In this document: positions 55,310 through 63,027 of the stretch, in pieces
Layout: each line of letters opens with the position of its first letter
How positions within the stretch are numbered: the first letter of the stretch is position 1
Source: UBA1737 sp964541525
GTDB taxonomy: Bacteria; Bacillota_I; Bacilli_A; ML615J-28; CAG-313
Direction of reading: 5' to 3'
Assembly (NCBI GenBank): GCA_964541525.1
Contig: CAZIQF010000009.1
Span: 1-64,000, forward strand
DNA length: 64,000 nt
Program-made: the position numbers and the translations under genes
Notes under the pieces: model-generated
What the model was told of the DNA's origin: nothing
What the model saw: the letters and a program-made list of their open reading frames with translations, nothing else
Databases searched by the model: none

Positions 55310-56266
55310 ATGTTAAATAAAATATATCATTTAATTAAAGAATATCATACAATTATTATTCATAGACATGTTCGTCCTGATGGAGATGCTTTAGGATCAC
55401 AAATCGGGCTAAAAGAAGCGATTTGTCGCACTTTTCCGAATAAATGTGTAAAAGTAGTCGGGGATATGGTTGAACGCTATAATTGGATTGGTGCAATGGA
55501 TGAGGTTGAAGATGAATTATACCATGATGCGTTAGTTATAGTACTAGATACCGGTACTGAAAAATTAATCAGTGATGACCGATATAAATTAGGAAAATAT
55601 CTAGTTAAAATCGACCATCATATTCCTCAAGTCGAATATGGAGATATTGCATATGTTGACACTTCAAAAGAATCATGTGCTGGATTAATTGCTGAATTTT
55701 TACTTAAAAAGCACTTTAAAATTGATACTGCTTGCGCATCAGCACTTTTTACAGGTATTGTAACCGATAGTGGTAGGTTTAGGTATTCACAAACTACTGC
55801 TAATACATATCTTACTGTAAGTTATCTAATGAAATATGATATTGATACAGAAAAAATCTATAATAAAATATATGTAGATAAACTTGCTAATGTAAAATTG
55901 AAAGCAAAATTAATCAATAAGTTTATAGTTTTAGAAAGTGGCGTTGCATATTTAATTAACACCAAAGCAGAAATCCAAGAGTATTGTGAGGATTATGGGG
56001 TTAATATTAACGATATTTCACGTGGTATGGTTAACATTATGGCTGGCATTGAAGAAATTAAAATCTGGGCTAATTTCAGCGAAGACGTATCAGGTGATAT
56101 TTATTGTGAATTTAGATCAAGTGGATTGAATATTAATAAAGTAGCGGTGAAATATGGAGGTGGAGGCCACGTTCAAGCGAGTGGTACAACAATTCATAGT
56201 TTTGATGAAGTTACAGAAGTAATAAAAGATTTAGAAAAAATTGCAAGAGGTGAAGAATGTTTATAA
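55310..56266 (+). CDS. DHH/DHHA1 phosphoesterase (NrnA-like nanoRNase), copy 1
   Basis: The 318-residue protein has the DHH motifs HRHVRPDGDALGSQ, VLDTGTE, KIDHH and GIVTDSGRFRYSQT, then a DHHA1 domain ending KYGGGGHVQASGTT. NrnA-type enzymes degrade short RNA or pAp to nucleotides. AGGTGGTGAAAAACA precedes the ATG, and an extended -10 (TGGTATAAT, 55279-55287) lies in front. Its end overlaps the start of a second DHH gene by 10 nt. Confidence 0.93.
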   Translation: MLNKIYHLIKEYHTIIIHRHVRPDGDALGSQIGLKEAICRTFPNKCVKVVGDMVERYNWIGAMDEVEDELYHDALVIVLDTGTEKLISDDRYKLGKYLVKIDHHIPQVEYGDIAYVDTSKESCAGLIAEFLLKKHFKIDTACASALFTGIVTDSGRFRYSQTTANTYLTVSYLMKYDIDTEKIYNKIYVDKLANVKLKAKLINKFIVLESGVAYLINTKAEIQEYCEDYGVNINDISRGMVNIMAGIEEIKIWANFSEDVSGDIYCEFRSSGLNINKVAVKYGGGGHVQASGTTIHSFDEVTEVIKDLEKIARGEECL

Positions 56267-57231
56267 AAATATTAGAAAAAATCAAAGAATATAAGCGAAT
56301 TATCATCCATAGGCACATCCGTCCTGATGGTGATTGTATAGGTAGCCAAATGGGTCTTAAACATTTGCTAAAAAATACCTTTAAAGATAAAGAGATATAT
56401 GCGGTTGGTGATGATCTCCCAGAATATTTAAAATATCTAGGATCATCTGATCTTATTCCTGATGAATATTACAGTGATGCGTTAGTAATCGTTGTAGATA
56501 CAGCAACACCAAATCGTATTTGTGATGAAAGATGGGAAACCGGAAAAGAAATAATTAAAATTGACCATCACGATGATAGTCCTGAGTATGGTGATATCTG
56601 TTATATTGATTCAGAAAGCCCTGCTTGTTCATCGATTATTGTGCGAATGATTAGAACTTGGGGTAATGAAGTTGCAATTAATAAAGAATCAGCAACTGCA
56701 CTTTATTTGGGAATGGTCACTGATACAGGTAGATTTAGATATCGAGGATTAACTCCAGAAGTATTTGATAACGCCGGATATTTACTTGCTCAAGGAATTG
56801 ATGTAGGAAATATATATGATAATCTATATGTAGATACTGTCGAAACACTTAAACTACAAGGATATGTGTTAAATAACTTTAAAACAACACCAAATGGTGT
56901 CGCATATATTTATTTCACTAAAAAAATTATGAAAAAATATAAAGTATCAAAAGAAGATGCTGGCAACTTAGTTAATTCATTAGGGTCAATCAAAGGTTGT
57001 CCAATTTGGGTTGCATTTATTGATCAAATGCTAGAAAAAGATAAGAGTAAAGAGTTAGACCCATCGAAAGAAATTAGATGTCGACTTCGTTCAAGAGGGG
57101 TTGCGATTAACGAAGTAGCATCAAAATATCGTGGTGGCGGACATTTAATGGCAGCAGGTGCAACAATCTATTCGAAAAAAGAAATGAAAAATTTGCTTAA
57201 TGATTTAGATGCAATACTTGCAGAAAAATAA
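56257..57231 (+). CDS. DHH/DHHA1 phosphoesterase (NrnA-like), copy 2
   Basis: The 324-residue paralogue of the preceding gene has HRHIRPDGDCIGSQ, VVDTATPN, KIDHHDD, GMVTDTGRFRYRG and KYRGGGHLMAAGAT, so all metal ligands are kept. Sequence divergence from copy 1 is large, meaning an old duplication. The 10-nt overlap implies translational coupling and perhaps a heteromeric pair. AGAGGTGAAGA precedes the ATG. Confidence 0.93.
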   Translation: MFIKILEKIKEYKRIIIHRHIRPDGDCIGSQMGLKHLLKNTFKDKEIYAVGDDLPEYLKYLGSSDLIPDEYYSDALVIVVDTATPNRICDERWETGKEIIKIDHHDDSPEYGDICYIDSESPACSSIIVRMIRTWGNEVAINKESATALYLGMVTDTGRFRYRGLTPEVFDNAGYLLAQGIDVGNIYDNLYVDTVETLKLQGYVLNNFKTTPNGVAYIYFTKKIMKKYKVSKEDAGNLVNSLGSIKGCPIWVAFIDQMLEKDKSKELDPSKEIRCRLRSRGVAINEVASKYRGGGHLMAAGATIYSKKEMKNLLNDLDAILAEK

Positions 57232-57245
57232 AAATATTGATAATT

Positions 57246-57950
57246 ATGATTACAAATAAGAAAATATTAATTACTAATGATGACGGAATTGAAGGTAAAG
57301 GATTACTTTATTTAGTAAAAGAAATTTATAAATTCACAACAAACATTTTAGTTGTAGTACCAGATCAAGAAACATCCGCTGTATCACATAAAATGACATT
57401 GAGAAAAGGATTAACTTTAACTAAATGTAAAAGTATATATCAGAATATTCCGACATACACAATTGACGGTACGCCAAGCGATTGTGTTAAAATTGCAACA
57501 CTATATTTAAAATATGAACCTGATTATGTCATATCAGGAATGAATAATGGTTTAAACTTAGGGTGTGATATTTTATATTCGGGTACAATTGCAGCATGTT
57601 TCGAGGCTGGATTAAACAATATAAAATCTTTAGCTTTTTCTTGTGAAAGAGAAGAATTTATAGCTAGTAAGAATATTGCAACAGTCATTAAGTATATTAA
57701 AGAAGACCAACGCTTAAGCAATGAGCTTATATTAAATATTAATATGCCGATTAACCCTAAAGGAATTAAAATTACAACTCAAGGTAAAAACCCGTTTAAC
57801 ACATATTATGAAGAAATCGACGGGAAACTATATGCAAAAGGTGTACCGCTTGGTAAAACAACACCACAAAATTTAACATCTGATGTTTTAAATTATCATC
57901 AAGGATATGTGTCAATTACCCCTCTTACAATTGATCGAACTAAATATTAG
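57246..57950 (+). CDS. surE: 5'/3'-nucleotidase SurE
   Basis: SurE dephosphorylates nucleoside monophosphates and some short polyphosphates. The 234-residue protein has the metal site ILITNDDGIEGKG, VVVPDQETSAVSHKMTLRKG, TIDGTPSDCVK, SGMNNGLNLGCDILYSGTIAACFEA, all of the family hallmark. An in-frame TTG at 57237 is possible; the ATG at 57246 fits the family start, though no clear ribosome site is seen. It follows the two DHH genes by 14 nt, so a single nucleotide-recycling operon is likely. Confidence 0.95.
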   Translation: MITNKKILITNDDGIEGKGLLYLVKEIYKFTTNILVVVPDQETSAVSHKMTLRKGLTLTKCKSIYQNIPTYTIDGTPSDCVKIATLYLKYEPDYVISGMNNGLNLGCDILYSGTIAACFEAGLNNIKSLAFSCEREEFIASKNIATVIKYIKEDQRLSNELILNINMPINPKGIKITTQGKNPFNTYYEEIDGKLYAKGVPLGKTTPQNLTSDVLNYHQGYVSITPLTIDRTKY

Positions 57951-57991
57951 TTATAAAAAGATTATTAAAAACATATATTTAAGTGGTGATA

Positions 57992-58183
57992 ATGATGGGA
58001 TTCTTAAAAGTTATAAAGTGGTTAATAAAATCAATACTTTTAGGTCTAGGTATTTTATTTGTTTTTAACTTAGTGGGAATATATTTAAATATATCCATCC
58101 CAATTAATATTTGGACCATTCTCATTGTGGGGTTTTTAAGAATACCAGGCATAGTAGCACTACTGATTTATTTATTAATATAA
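57992..58183 (+). CDS. BofA-like membrane protein
   Basis: The 63-residue protein has two hydrophobic segments and the C-terminal stretch IPINIWTILIVGFLRIPGIVALL, which matches the BofA pattern (IPLN...T.LIVG.LG.PGV..L). BofA keeps the SpoIVFB protease inactive until the sigma-K checkpoint in Bacillus. GTGGTGATA lies before the ATG at 57992; an in-frame GTG at 57983 is less likely. The usual site of bofA is after recR, so the gene has moved here. The short length makes the call moderate. Confidence 0.65.
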   Translation: MMGFLKVIKWLIKSILLGLGILFVFNLVGIYLNISIPINIWTILIVGFLRIPGIVALLIYLLI

Positions 58184-58193
58184 GGATTATAAA

Positions 58194-58559
58194 ATGAAAG
58201 CAAATATAAACTTTAACCTTACATCAAATGCCATTGAAAACCTAAAATATCAAACAAATGGTATTTATATAAAACACGAAATGAATGTTTTAAAATTTAT
58301 TGAACCATCTAAAGCGGTAAATATTATTACATTTAATCATCACGAAATCAGTATTACAAGAATTGCAGATGTAGAAAGTAATCTATTCTTAAAGCAACAC
58401 TTTACTACTTTTTATACGGTTAAAACCAAAGAAGGAACATTAAAAATAGAAGTAGTAACAAAAGAATTAATAGTCGAAGAACAATTGATATATGCAAAAT
58501 ACATAATTAAAGATGTTGGCGAAGTAATGTTAAAGATTAAGTATGAAATATCAGAATAA
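58194..58559 (+). CDS. DUF1934 (YwiB-like) beta-barrel protein
   Basis: The 121-residue, beta-rich protein (ITRIADVESNLFL, FYTVKTKEGTLKIEV, VMLKIKYEIS) resembles the DUF1934/YwiB family, whose gene is near rpoE in Bacillus; rpoE is the next gene here. Function is unknown. It follows the BofA-like gene by 10 nt. Confidence 0.7.
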   Translation: MKANINFNLTSNAIENLKYQTNGIYIKHEMNVLKFIEPSKAVNIITFNHHEISITRIADVESNLFLKQHFTTFYTVKTKEGTLKIEVVTKELIVEEQLIYAKYIIKDVGEVMLKIKYEISE

Positions 58560-58579
58560 TATTTAATAAAATCAAATAC

Positions 58580-58608
58580 TTGCAAAAAACTAAAAATTAT
58601 AGTATAAT
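58580..58608 (+). promoter_or_regulatory. Promoter of rpoE
   Basis: TTGCAA (58580-58585), a 17-nt spacer and TATAAT (58603-58608). Confidence 0.85.
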
Positions 58609-58647
58609 TAATTACAATATGATAAAACCATTAGGGAGGCACACAAA

Positions 58648-59136
58648 ATGGGTGTTAAAGAAAAAGATAAATCGTTACTAGAAATTGCTGTTGAATTATT
58701 TGCAACTAAAGATAAACCACAACCAATTATGCAAATTGCAAAAGAAGCTATGGAAACAAAAGGATTAAAAACTTCACAAGCTAAAGAATTATTACCACAA
58801 TTTTTACTTGATTTTCAAGCTTCAGGTTATTTTGTATACTGTGGTGATGGCTGTTGGGATTTAAAAGATCGTCAACCAACTTCAATATTAGATAAAGACG
58901 GAACTGATTATGAAATATACGCTGATGATGATGAAGATGTTCGCAAAAATGAACTTAAAGATGAAGTCTTCGATTATGATGAACACCAAGAACATTTACA
59001 AGATGATGATGAAGATTCAGAAGAAGAAGATGATATTGAGTCTGCATTAAAAGAATCAAGTGATGATGGAGAGTTAGGTGTTGAATCAGACGTTGATACT
59101 GGTTACGAAGAAGAAGACGAAGATGAAGATTACTAA
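58648..59136 (+). CDS. rpoE: DNA-directed RNA polymerase delta subunit
   Basis: The 162-residue protein has an N-terminal HARE-HTH domain (about 1-85: LLEIAVELFATKDKPQPIMQ, ending WDLKDRQPTS) and a long, strongly acidic, disordered tail of Asp and Glu, exactly the delta-subunit plan. It increases RNA polymerase recycling and specificity in Bacilli. GGGAGGCACACAAA precedes the ATG; a terminator follows. Confidence 0.95.
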   Translation: MGVKEKDKSLLEIAVELFATKDKPQPIMQIAKEAMETKGLKTSQAKELLPQFLLDFQASGYFVYCGDGCWDLKDRQPTSILDKDGTDYEIYADDDEDVRKNELKDEVFDYDEHQEHLQDDDEDSEEEDDIESALKESSDDGELGVESDVDTGYEEEDEDEDY

Positions 59137-59145
59137 AAATGAAAT

Positions 59146-59178
59146 AAAGAACCAAAATCAAAACTTTTGGTTCTTTTT
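59146..59178 (+). terminator. Terminator after rpoE
   Basis: AAAGAACCAAAA (59146-59157) pairs with TTTTGGTTCTTT (59165-59176) around a 7-nt loop, followed by T. Confidence 0.93.
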
Positions 59179-59227
59179 CTTGTAGAAAACAATATTTATT
59201 TGATAAAATAAAGATGAGGAAATAAAA

Positions 59228-60082
59228 ATGAAAATAAAAGAAGTAAAACAAATTTTAGAAGAAAACAAAATTGAGGTGAAAAAACAATATGGTCAAAACT
59301 TCTTATTAGAAGAAGGAATTATTAGCCAAATTTGTGATATATCTAATATAAATAAAAATGTTAATGTAATCGAGATTGGCCCGGGTTTAGGCTTTTTGAC
59401 AACAGAATTAGCGAAAAGAGCGAATAAAGTTTTATGTTATGAAATAGATTCAGATATGATCAAAATCCTAACTAATAAATTTGCTGAAACATCGAATGTA
59501 ATAATTAAATATCAAGACTTTCTAAAAGCTAATATTGATACCGATATTGCTTCGTTATTAGGAGATTTGCCAGTTATTGTTGTAGCTAATCTTCCATATT
59601 ATATTACAACGGCAATCCTGATTAAAATTTTAGAAGAATCAAACAAAATCAAAACATTGACAACAATGATGCAATTAGAAGTTGCTAATCGTATTTGTGG
59701 AACACCAAAAACAAAAGATTATAACGCATTATCGGTGCTTATCCAGTATTATACTAATGCTACACTTAAAATTAAGGTTCCATCAATGTGCTTTTATCCA
59801 GAGCCAAATGTCGATAGCGCTGTAATCTTAATTGAGTATAAAGCAGAAATTCAAGAAAAAGCCTTATCCGAATCCTACTTTAAAAAATTTAATCGTGTAA
59901 TTTTTGCTCAAAGAAGAAAAACGTTAATTAATAATCTTAAGTGTGGGTTTTCATATGATAAAATATTTATTGAGAAGATTTTACTAGAACATCACTTACC
60001 ACTTACAACTAGAGCGGAAGAACTAAGCGTTGAACAAATAGTCAAACTTTCTAATAGTTTTTATTTAGCACAAAATAATTAA
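59228..60082 (+). CDS. rsmA: 16S rRNA dimethyladenosine transferase
   Basis: RsmA (KsgA) dimethylates two adenines near the 3' end of 16S rRNA. The 284-residue protein has KKQYGQNFLLEEGI, the SAM motif VIEIGPGLGFLT, and the catalytic NLPYYIT (motif IV). GATGAGGAAATAAAA precedes the ATG. It is followed by yabG and ispE, the Bacillus order. Confidence 0.97.
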   Translation: MKIKEVKQILEENKIEVKKQYGQNFLLEEGIISQICDISNINKNVNVIEIGPGLGFLTTELAKRANKVLCYEIDSDMIKILTNKFAETSNVIIKYQDFLKANIDTDIASLLGDLPVIVVANLPYYITTAILIKILEESNKIKTLTTMMQLEVANRICGTPKTKDYNALSVLIQYYTNATLKIKVPSMCFYPEPNVDSAVILIEYKAEIQEKALSESYFKKFNRVIFAQRRKTLINNLKCGFSYDKIFIEKILLEHHLPLTTRAEELSVEQIVKLSNSFYLAQNN

Positions 60083-60097
60083 TAAAATCATATAATA
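60070..60097 (+). promoter_or_regulatory. Possible sigma-K-type promoter of yabG
   Basis: AC (60070-60071), a 17-nt gap and CATATAATA (60089-60097) match the Bacillus sigma-K pattern AC-N16/17-CATAnnnTA, and yabG is a sigma-K gene in Bacillus. The same bases contain a sigma-A TATAAT, and chance matches are common in this composition. Confidence 0.35.
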
Positions 60098-60114
60098 TTT
60101 TAGAAGGTGAAAAT

Positions 60115-60885
60115 ATGGTTCAAATTGGAGATAAAGTTATTCTAAAAAGTGATCAAAGGAAAATTGTATATATAGTTGAAGCGATTAACGAAGAAACAGT
60201 AGTTATTACTGGATATATATACCGTATAAAAAGAGAAACTTCTTTAGCATTATTGGAACCAGCAACCGATTCAGATATTAAAAAAGAAGAAGAAATTTTA
60301 AAAATATCACGAACAAAAATTACAAGAAAAGCTGAAAGGGTTAAACCAAAAGCTATTTTTGGAACAATCCTTCATATTGATGGTGATGAAAAGTTCTTAA
60401 ACAATTGCCTTAATTTATATAAAGAAATGGACGTTCATTGTTGGGGGATTCACTTAAAAGAAAAAGAAGTAAAATTTCATATTGAAGCATTACTAGAACA
60501 ATTAACTCCAGATATTGTTGTAATAACGGGCCATGATTTTTATAATGGTAAAGATATAAAAGATTTAAATAATTATGAAAATTCTAAAGAATTTATTGAA
60601 ACCTTGAGAATTATTAGAAAAAAGTTTAGTGTGGATAATTTAACAGTTATTATCGGTGCATGTGAATCACATTTTGAAGCATTAATTGCGAATGGGGCTA
60701 ACTTTGCATCAAGTCCTAAACGAATCAATATCCATACATATGATCCAGCAGTTATTGCAATTAAATGTGCCACTACTTCGTTTAATCGAGTAATTGATTT
60801 TGAAAACACATTAAAATTTATTGAAAATGGAAGAAGTGCATTTGGTGGAATTGAAACTAAAGGAAAAATGAGGTTACTACTATAG
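60115..60885 (+). CDS. yabG: Sporulation-specific protease YabG
   Basis: The 256-residue protein matches the YabG family: an N-terminal KOW-like domain (about 1-60: GDKVILKSDQRKIVYIVEAIN) and a protease domain with HIDGDEKFLNNCL, PDIVVITGHDFYNG (His) and VIIGACESHFEALI (Cys), the two motifs thought to hold the active-site His and Cys. YabG processes coat and coat-morphogenetic proteins in late sporulation. The rsmA-yabG-(veg-ssp)-ispE order is as in Bacillus except that veg and ssp are missing. AGAAGGTGAA precedes the ATG. Confidence 0.92.
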   Translation: MVQIGDKVILKSDQRKIVYIVEAINEETVVITGYIYRIKRETSLALLEPATDSDIKKEEEILKISRTKITRKAERVKPKAIFGTILHIDGDEKFLNNCLNLYKEMDVHCWGIHLKEKEVKFHIEALLEQLTPDIVVITGHDFYNGKDIKDLNNYENSKEFIETLRIIRKKFSVDNLTVIIGACESHFEALIANGANFASSPKRINIHTYDPAVIAIKCATTSFNRVIDFENTLKFIENGRSAFGGIETKGKMRLLL

Positions 60886-60894
60886 GAGGAGCTT

Positions 60895-61713
60895 ATGCAA
60901 TACTATGCTTACGCAAAAATAAATTTAAGACTAGAAATAATTAAAAAATTTGCCAATGGTTATCATGATTTAAGAATGTTAAATGCAAAAATATCATTAA
61001 AAGATATTTTAGATATTGATCTGTCAAACGAAAATCAAGTAACCTATTCGGTAGAATCATTGAATCACTTAGAAAATAATTTATGTTTAAATGTCTTAAA
61101 TGAACTAACTGATATATATAATATTAAGGAAAGATACCATATTCATATCACAAAAAATATTCCTCAAGGAGCGGGATTAGGTGGAGGTAGTAGTGATGTT
61201 GCTGCAATAATCAACTTTATTGATGAAAAATACAACTTAAAATTAACCCTAGATGACAAAATAAAAGTTGGTCTTAAATATGGAGCGGATGTTCCGTATT
61301 GTTTAATTAATGATCTTGCATACGTTAGTGGTATTGGTGAAAATATAACCATATTAAAAGAAAGACTAAATATTGAAAAACTTGTTATTGTAAACCCTAA
61401 TATTCATATATCGACAAAAGAAGCCTTTAGTCAAGTACAAAAATATTCTTCCGAAACATCTATCGATCAAATTAGGATATATATTAAAGAAGGAAGATTA
61501 AATAGTTTATTATATAATGAATTAGAGAAAGCTACATTTCAAATGTCCGAAGAGTTAAAGAATTTAAAAAAATCATTAACTCAATATGGCAACGTTATCA
61601 TGAGTGGTAGTGGTTCGACAATGTTAGTATTTTTAAATGAAAACTATAATATATTAGATATAAAGAAAAAATATCCTATGTATTTAGTCGAAGAAGTAGA
61701 TGTTATTAGTTAA
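60895..61713 (+). CDS. ispE: 4-diphosphocytidyl-2-C-methyl-D-erythritol kinase
   Basis: IspE phosphorylates CDP-ME in the non-mevalonate (MEP) isoprenoid pathway. The 272-residue GHMP kinase has AYAKINLRLEI, NIPQGAGLGGGSSDVAAI (ATP loop) and VIMSGSGSTMLVF. TAGGAGGAGCTT precedes the ATG, 9 nt after yabG. Its presence indicates that isoprenoids are made by the MEP pathway. Confidence 0.96.
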   Translation: MQYYAYAKINLRLEIIKKFANGYHDLRMLNAKISLKDILDIDLSNENQVTYSVESLNHLENNLCLNVLNELTDIYNIKERYHIHITKNIPQGAGLGGGSSDVAAIINFIDEKYNLKLTLDDKIKVGLKYGADVPYCLINDLAYVSGIGENITILKERLNIEKLVIVNPNIHISTKEAFSQVQKYSSETSIDQIRIYIKEGRLNSLLYNELEKATFQMSEELKNLKKSLTQYGNVIMSGSGSTMLVFLNENYNILDIKKKYPMYLVEEVDVIS

Positions 61714-61717
61714 AGCC

Positions 61718-61753
61718 AATTGCTTAAAGCACTTAAATGTAGCTTAAGCAATT
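61718..61753 (+). terminator. Hairpin after ispE
   Basis: AATTGCTTAA (61718-61727) pairs perfectly with TTAAGCAATT (61744-61753); a weak T-rich tail follows. It probably terminates rsmA-yabG-ispE. Confidence 0.75.
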
Positions 61754-61783
61754 TCATTTTGAAAAAAATTATCGTTTAACTTT

Positions 61784-61804
61784 ACGAAAACGTTTTCATA
61801 TGAT
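61784..61804 (+). promoter_or_regulatory. cre-like palindrome in the spoVG promoter
   Basis: GAAAACGTTTTC (61786-61797) is a perfect 12-bp palindrome. ACGAAAACGTTTTCA fits the CcpA cre consensus (WTGNAANCGNWNNCW) at 14 of 15 positions. TATGAT (61799-61804) just after it could be the -10, so a bound LacI/CcpA-type repressor would block transcription. Confidence 0.6.
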
Positions 61805-61833
61805 AAACTAGAAGTGGAGAAAGGAAGAACGAG

Positions 61834-62088
61834 ATGCAAATAACAGATGTAAGAATTAGAAAAATTGAAGGACAAACGCGTCTAAGAGCAGTAGCGTCGA
61901 TTACAATTGATGATGCTTTTGCAGTTCACGAGCTAAGAGTTATTGAAGGGAAAGATGGTTTATTTGTAGCAATGCCAAGCAGACAAGCTAATGATGGTAC
62001 ATTCAGAGATTTAGCACATCCGATTAATGCAGAAACGAGAAAACAAATAGAAGAAGCAGTGCTTAACAAATACCATGAAGCTGAATAA
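61834..62088 (+). CDS. spoVG: SpoVG RNA/DNA-binding regulator
   Basis: The 84-residue protein MQITDVRIRKI...GLFVAMPSRQANDGTFRDLAHPINAETR is a full-length SpoVG. In Bacilli it regulates septation during sporulation and many virulence and envelope genes by binding nucleic acid. It lies just after ispE, as in Bacillus, although purR and yabJ are missing. GAGAAAGGAAG precedes the ATG. Possible control by the cre-like site in front. Confidence 0.96.
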   Translation: MQITDVRIRKIEGQTRLRAVASITIDDAFAVHELRVIEGKDGLFVAMPSRQANDGTFRDLAHPINAETRKQIEEAVLNKYHEAE

Positions 62089-62100
62089 CTCCAAATAGAG

Positions 62101-62134
62101 AAAGTCGTTTAAAGGGAAAACGGCTTTTTCTTTT
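62101..62134 (+). terminator. Terminator after spoVG
   Basis: AAAGTCGTTT (62101-62110) pairs with AAACGGCTTT (62118-62127) with one G-T pair, followed by T-rich sequence. Confidence 0.9.
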
Positions 62135-62160
62135 ATTTAAAATTAAAAAATATATATTAT

Positions 62161-62189
62161 TTGCGTAAAACTATAAAAAAAGGTATAAT
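62161..62189 (+). promoter_or_regulatory. Promoter of the transketolase genes
   Basis: TTGCGT (62161-62166), a 17-nt spacer and TATAAT (62184-62189). Confidence 0.75.
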
Positions 62190-62220
62190 ATATATGAAAC
62201 AAATATTTATGGAGGATACC

Positions 62221-63018
62221 ATGAAACAAATAGCCAAAGAAATCAGAACGTTAACGGTAGAATGCATTGCATCAATTGGCCAAGGCCATATTGGTGGCAG
62301 TTTATCTATTGTTGACGTTTTAACTGTTTTATATTATAAACATATGAATGTTGATCCCAAAAACCCTAAAAAATTAGGTCGTGACCGATTAGTATTATCT
62401 AAAGGGCATGCAGGGCCCGCACTCTATGCAACATTAGCACATAAAGGATATTTTGATAAATCTGAATTAAAAACTTTAAATAGGTTAGGAACTAACCTCC
62501 CAAGTCACTGCGATATGAATAAAACACCAGGTGTTGATATGACTGCAGGATCGCTAGGTCAAGGATTATCTTGTGCTTGTGGAATGGCAATAGCGTCAAA
62601 AATGGATCAAGATAACGCATATATCTATTGTATTATTGGTGATGGTGAATCTCAAGAAGGGCAAATTTGGGAAGCAAGTATGTTCGCTAGTCACCGAAAA
62701 TTAGACAATTTAATTGTCTTTTTAGATAATAACAAATTGCAACTAAGTGGATATACTAAAGATGTAATGAATATTGGTAATGCTGCAAGTAAATGGGAAA
62801 GTTTTGGGTTCTATGTTCAAGAAATAGATGGTCATGATTTAGAACAAATTGACAAAGCCATTCAAAATGCTAAAATAAATAAAGGAAAGCCATCAATGAT
62901 TGTTTTAAATACAGTTAAGGGGAAGGGGATTAAATACGCAGAAGATGCAGCACCAGCAAATCATAGTATGCCACTTTCAGAAGACAACTTAAAACAAATT
63001 TTAGAGGAACTTAAGTAG
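62221..63018 (+). CDS. Transketolase, N-terminal (TPP-binding) subunit
   Basis: The 265-residue protein corresponds to the N-terminal half of transketolase: SIGQGHIGGSLSIVD, KGHAGPALYATL, and the thiamine-diphosphate motif GDGESQEGQIWEA...NN. An in-frame start at 62161 is rejected because GGAGGATACC precedes the ATG at 62221. Split transketolases of this kind are common in Bacillota and archaea and move two-carbon units in the pentose phosphate pathway. The second half follows directly. Confidence 0.95.
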   Translation: MKQIAKEIRTLTVECIASIGQGHIGGSLSIVDVLTVLYYKHMNVDPKNPKKLGRDRLVLSKGHAGPALYATLAHKGYFDKSELKTLNRLGTNLPSHCDMNKTPGVDMTAGSLGQGLSCACGMAIASKMDQDNAYIYCIIGDGESQEGQIWEASMFASHRKLDNLIVFLDNNKLQLSGYTKDVMNIGNAASKWESFGFYVQEIDGHDLEQIDKAIQNAKINKGKPSMIVLNTVKGKGIKYAEDAAPANHSMPLSEDNLKQILEELK

Positions 63019-63027
63019 GTGAAGAAT

